NCBI RefSeq assembly: GCF_004346265.1
Contig: NZ_SMAP01000008.1
Span: 62,001 to 126,000 of the forward strand
Reading direction: 5' to 3'
Length of the DNA stretch: 64,000 nt
Source of the DNA: Thermomonas haemolytica
GTDB lineage: Bacteria > Pseudomonadota > Gammaproteobacteria > Xanthomonadales > Xanthomonadaceae
In this document: positions 63,662-64,000 of the stretch, piece by piece
Layout of the letters: every line of letters begins with the position of its first letter
Numbering within the stretch: position 1 is the first letter of the stretch
Translations under genes and position numbers: made by a program
The notes under the pieces: model-generated
What the model was told of the DNA's origin: nothing
What the model saw: the letters and a program-made list of their open reading frames with translations, nothing else
Databases searched by the model: none

Positions 63662-64000
63662 TCAGCCCAGCGCCTGCGCGAAGTCCGCCACCAGGTCGCG
63701 GGCGTCCTCCAGCCCTACCGAGATCCGCAGCAGGTCCTGCGGCGAGCGTGGATGCGCGCCTTCCACCGAGGCACGGTGCTCCACCAGCGATTCGCAGCCG
63801 CCCAGCGACGTCGCATTGGTAAAGATGCGCAGCCTGCCGGCCACTGCCAACGCCGCCTCGCGACCACCGCGCAGTTCGACGCTGAGCATCGCGCCGAACT
63901 CGCGCATCTGCTTCGCGGCTACGGCATGGCCGGGGTGCGAGGGCAGGCCCGGCCAGTTCACGCGTTCCACTGCTGGATGCGCGGCGAGGAACTCCGCTAG
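63662..64000 (-). CDS. Cys/Met-metabolism PLP-dependent enzyme, C-terminal part (runs off the window)
   Basis: Partial gene: only the last 112 codons are visible and the frame stays open to the window edge. The C-terminal domain HPGHAVAAKQM, GAMLSVELRGGREAALAVAGRL, FTNATSLGGCESLVEHRASVEG and LLRISVGLEDARDLVADF matches cystathionine gamma-synthase, O-succinylhomoserine sulfhydrylase and cystathionine lyase, including the substrate-contacting SLGG and LLRISVG(L/I)E. Which of metB, metZ or metC it is cannot be told from this part. Convergent with argD. Confidence 0.9.
   Translation of the reverse strand, partial: LAEFLAAHPAVERVNWPGLPSHPGHAVAAKQMREFGAMLSVELRGGREAALAVAGRLRIFTNATSLGGCESLVEHRASVEGAHPRSPQDLLRISVGLEDARDLVADFAQALG

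Overview
The window is about 64 kb of chromosomal DNA with very high GC content. Gene content and order point to a gammaproteobacterium of the family Xanthomonadaceae (Lysobacteraceae). Supporting features are the waaA-tolC-pcm-tetR neighbourhood, the zapA-6S RNA-fau block, a short-LID adenylate kinase next to mpl, a PPi-type phosphofructokinase near a K+-independent H+-pyrophosphatase, and a DUF1631-PilZ pair. The genus cannot be fixed from the sequence alone. I see no insertion sequence, prophage, CRISPR array, tRNA or rRNA. The window opens 18 bases before groL and closes inside a Cys/Met-metabolism PLP enzyme gene.

Layout. 0-9.3 kb: groL, a phytoene-dehydrogenase-like flavoprotein, glnE, an ELM1-like gene, a nitroreductase, a pirin and a small zinc protein. 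9.3-14 kb: a lipopolysaccharide block (glycosyltransferase, O-antigen ligase, LpxL-type acyltransferase, waaA). 14-25 kb: tolC-pcm, a TetR regulator, rpiA, an EVE protein, fau, 6S RNA, zapA with a ZapB-like partner, a PAS-GGDEF-EAL protein, ygfB-pepP and pepQ. 25-37.5 kb: PilZ/DUF1631, hemW-rdgB-rph, then yicC-gmk-rpoZ-spoT-ridA-recG. 37.5-48.6 kb: a sulfide/persulfide island. 48.6-52 kb: a complete cytochrome bd operon read toward the island (cydP-A-B-X-ybgE). 52-64 kb: hppA, DUF167, a CsgG-like protein, PPi-phosphofructokinase, adk, mpl, a DedA-PAP2-LssY fusion, an HSDL2-type SDR, a glyoxalase-family gene, argD and a partial metB/metZ-type gene.

The most interesting region is the island. 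An ArsR-family repressor has cysteines at exactly positions 42 and 108, the redox pair of the persulfide sensor BigR. It is divergent from a sulfide:quinone oxidoreductase carrying the Cys128/Cys160/Cys354 triad. One 24-bp AT-rich palindrome lies across both divergent promoters. The flavoprotein is followed by a DUF2892 membrane protein, an RND pump pair, an OsmC-like thiol protein, a PsiE protein, a second SQR-like flavoprotein, TrxC, a DUF442 Cys-phosphatase-fold lipoprotein and a third SQR-like flavoprotein. No persulfide dioxygenase, rhodanese or sulfite exporter is present here. A related palindrome lies at the cyd promoter. This suggests, by inference, that the sulfide-tolerant bd oxidase shares the regulator and takes electrons from the flavoproteins.

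A second pattern is genome-style. At least seven genes have a TANNNT -10 box followed by exactly six bases and then ATG, which predicts leaderless transcripts.
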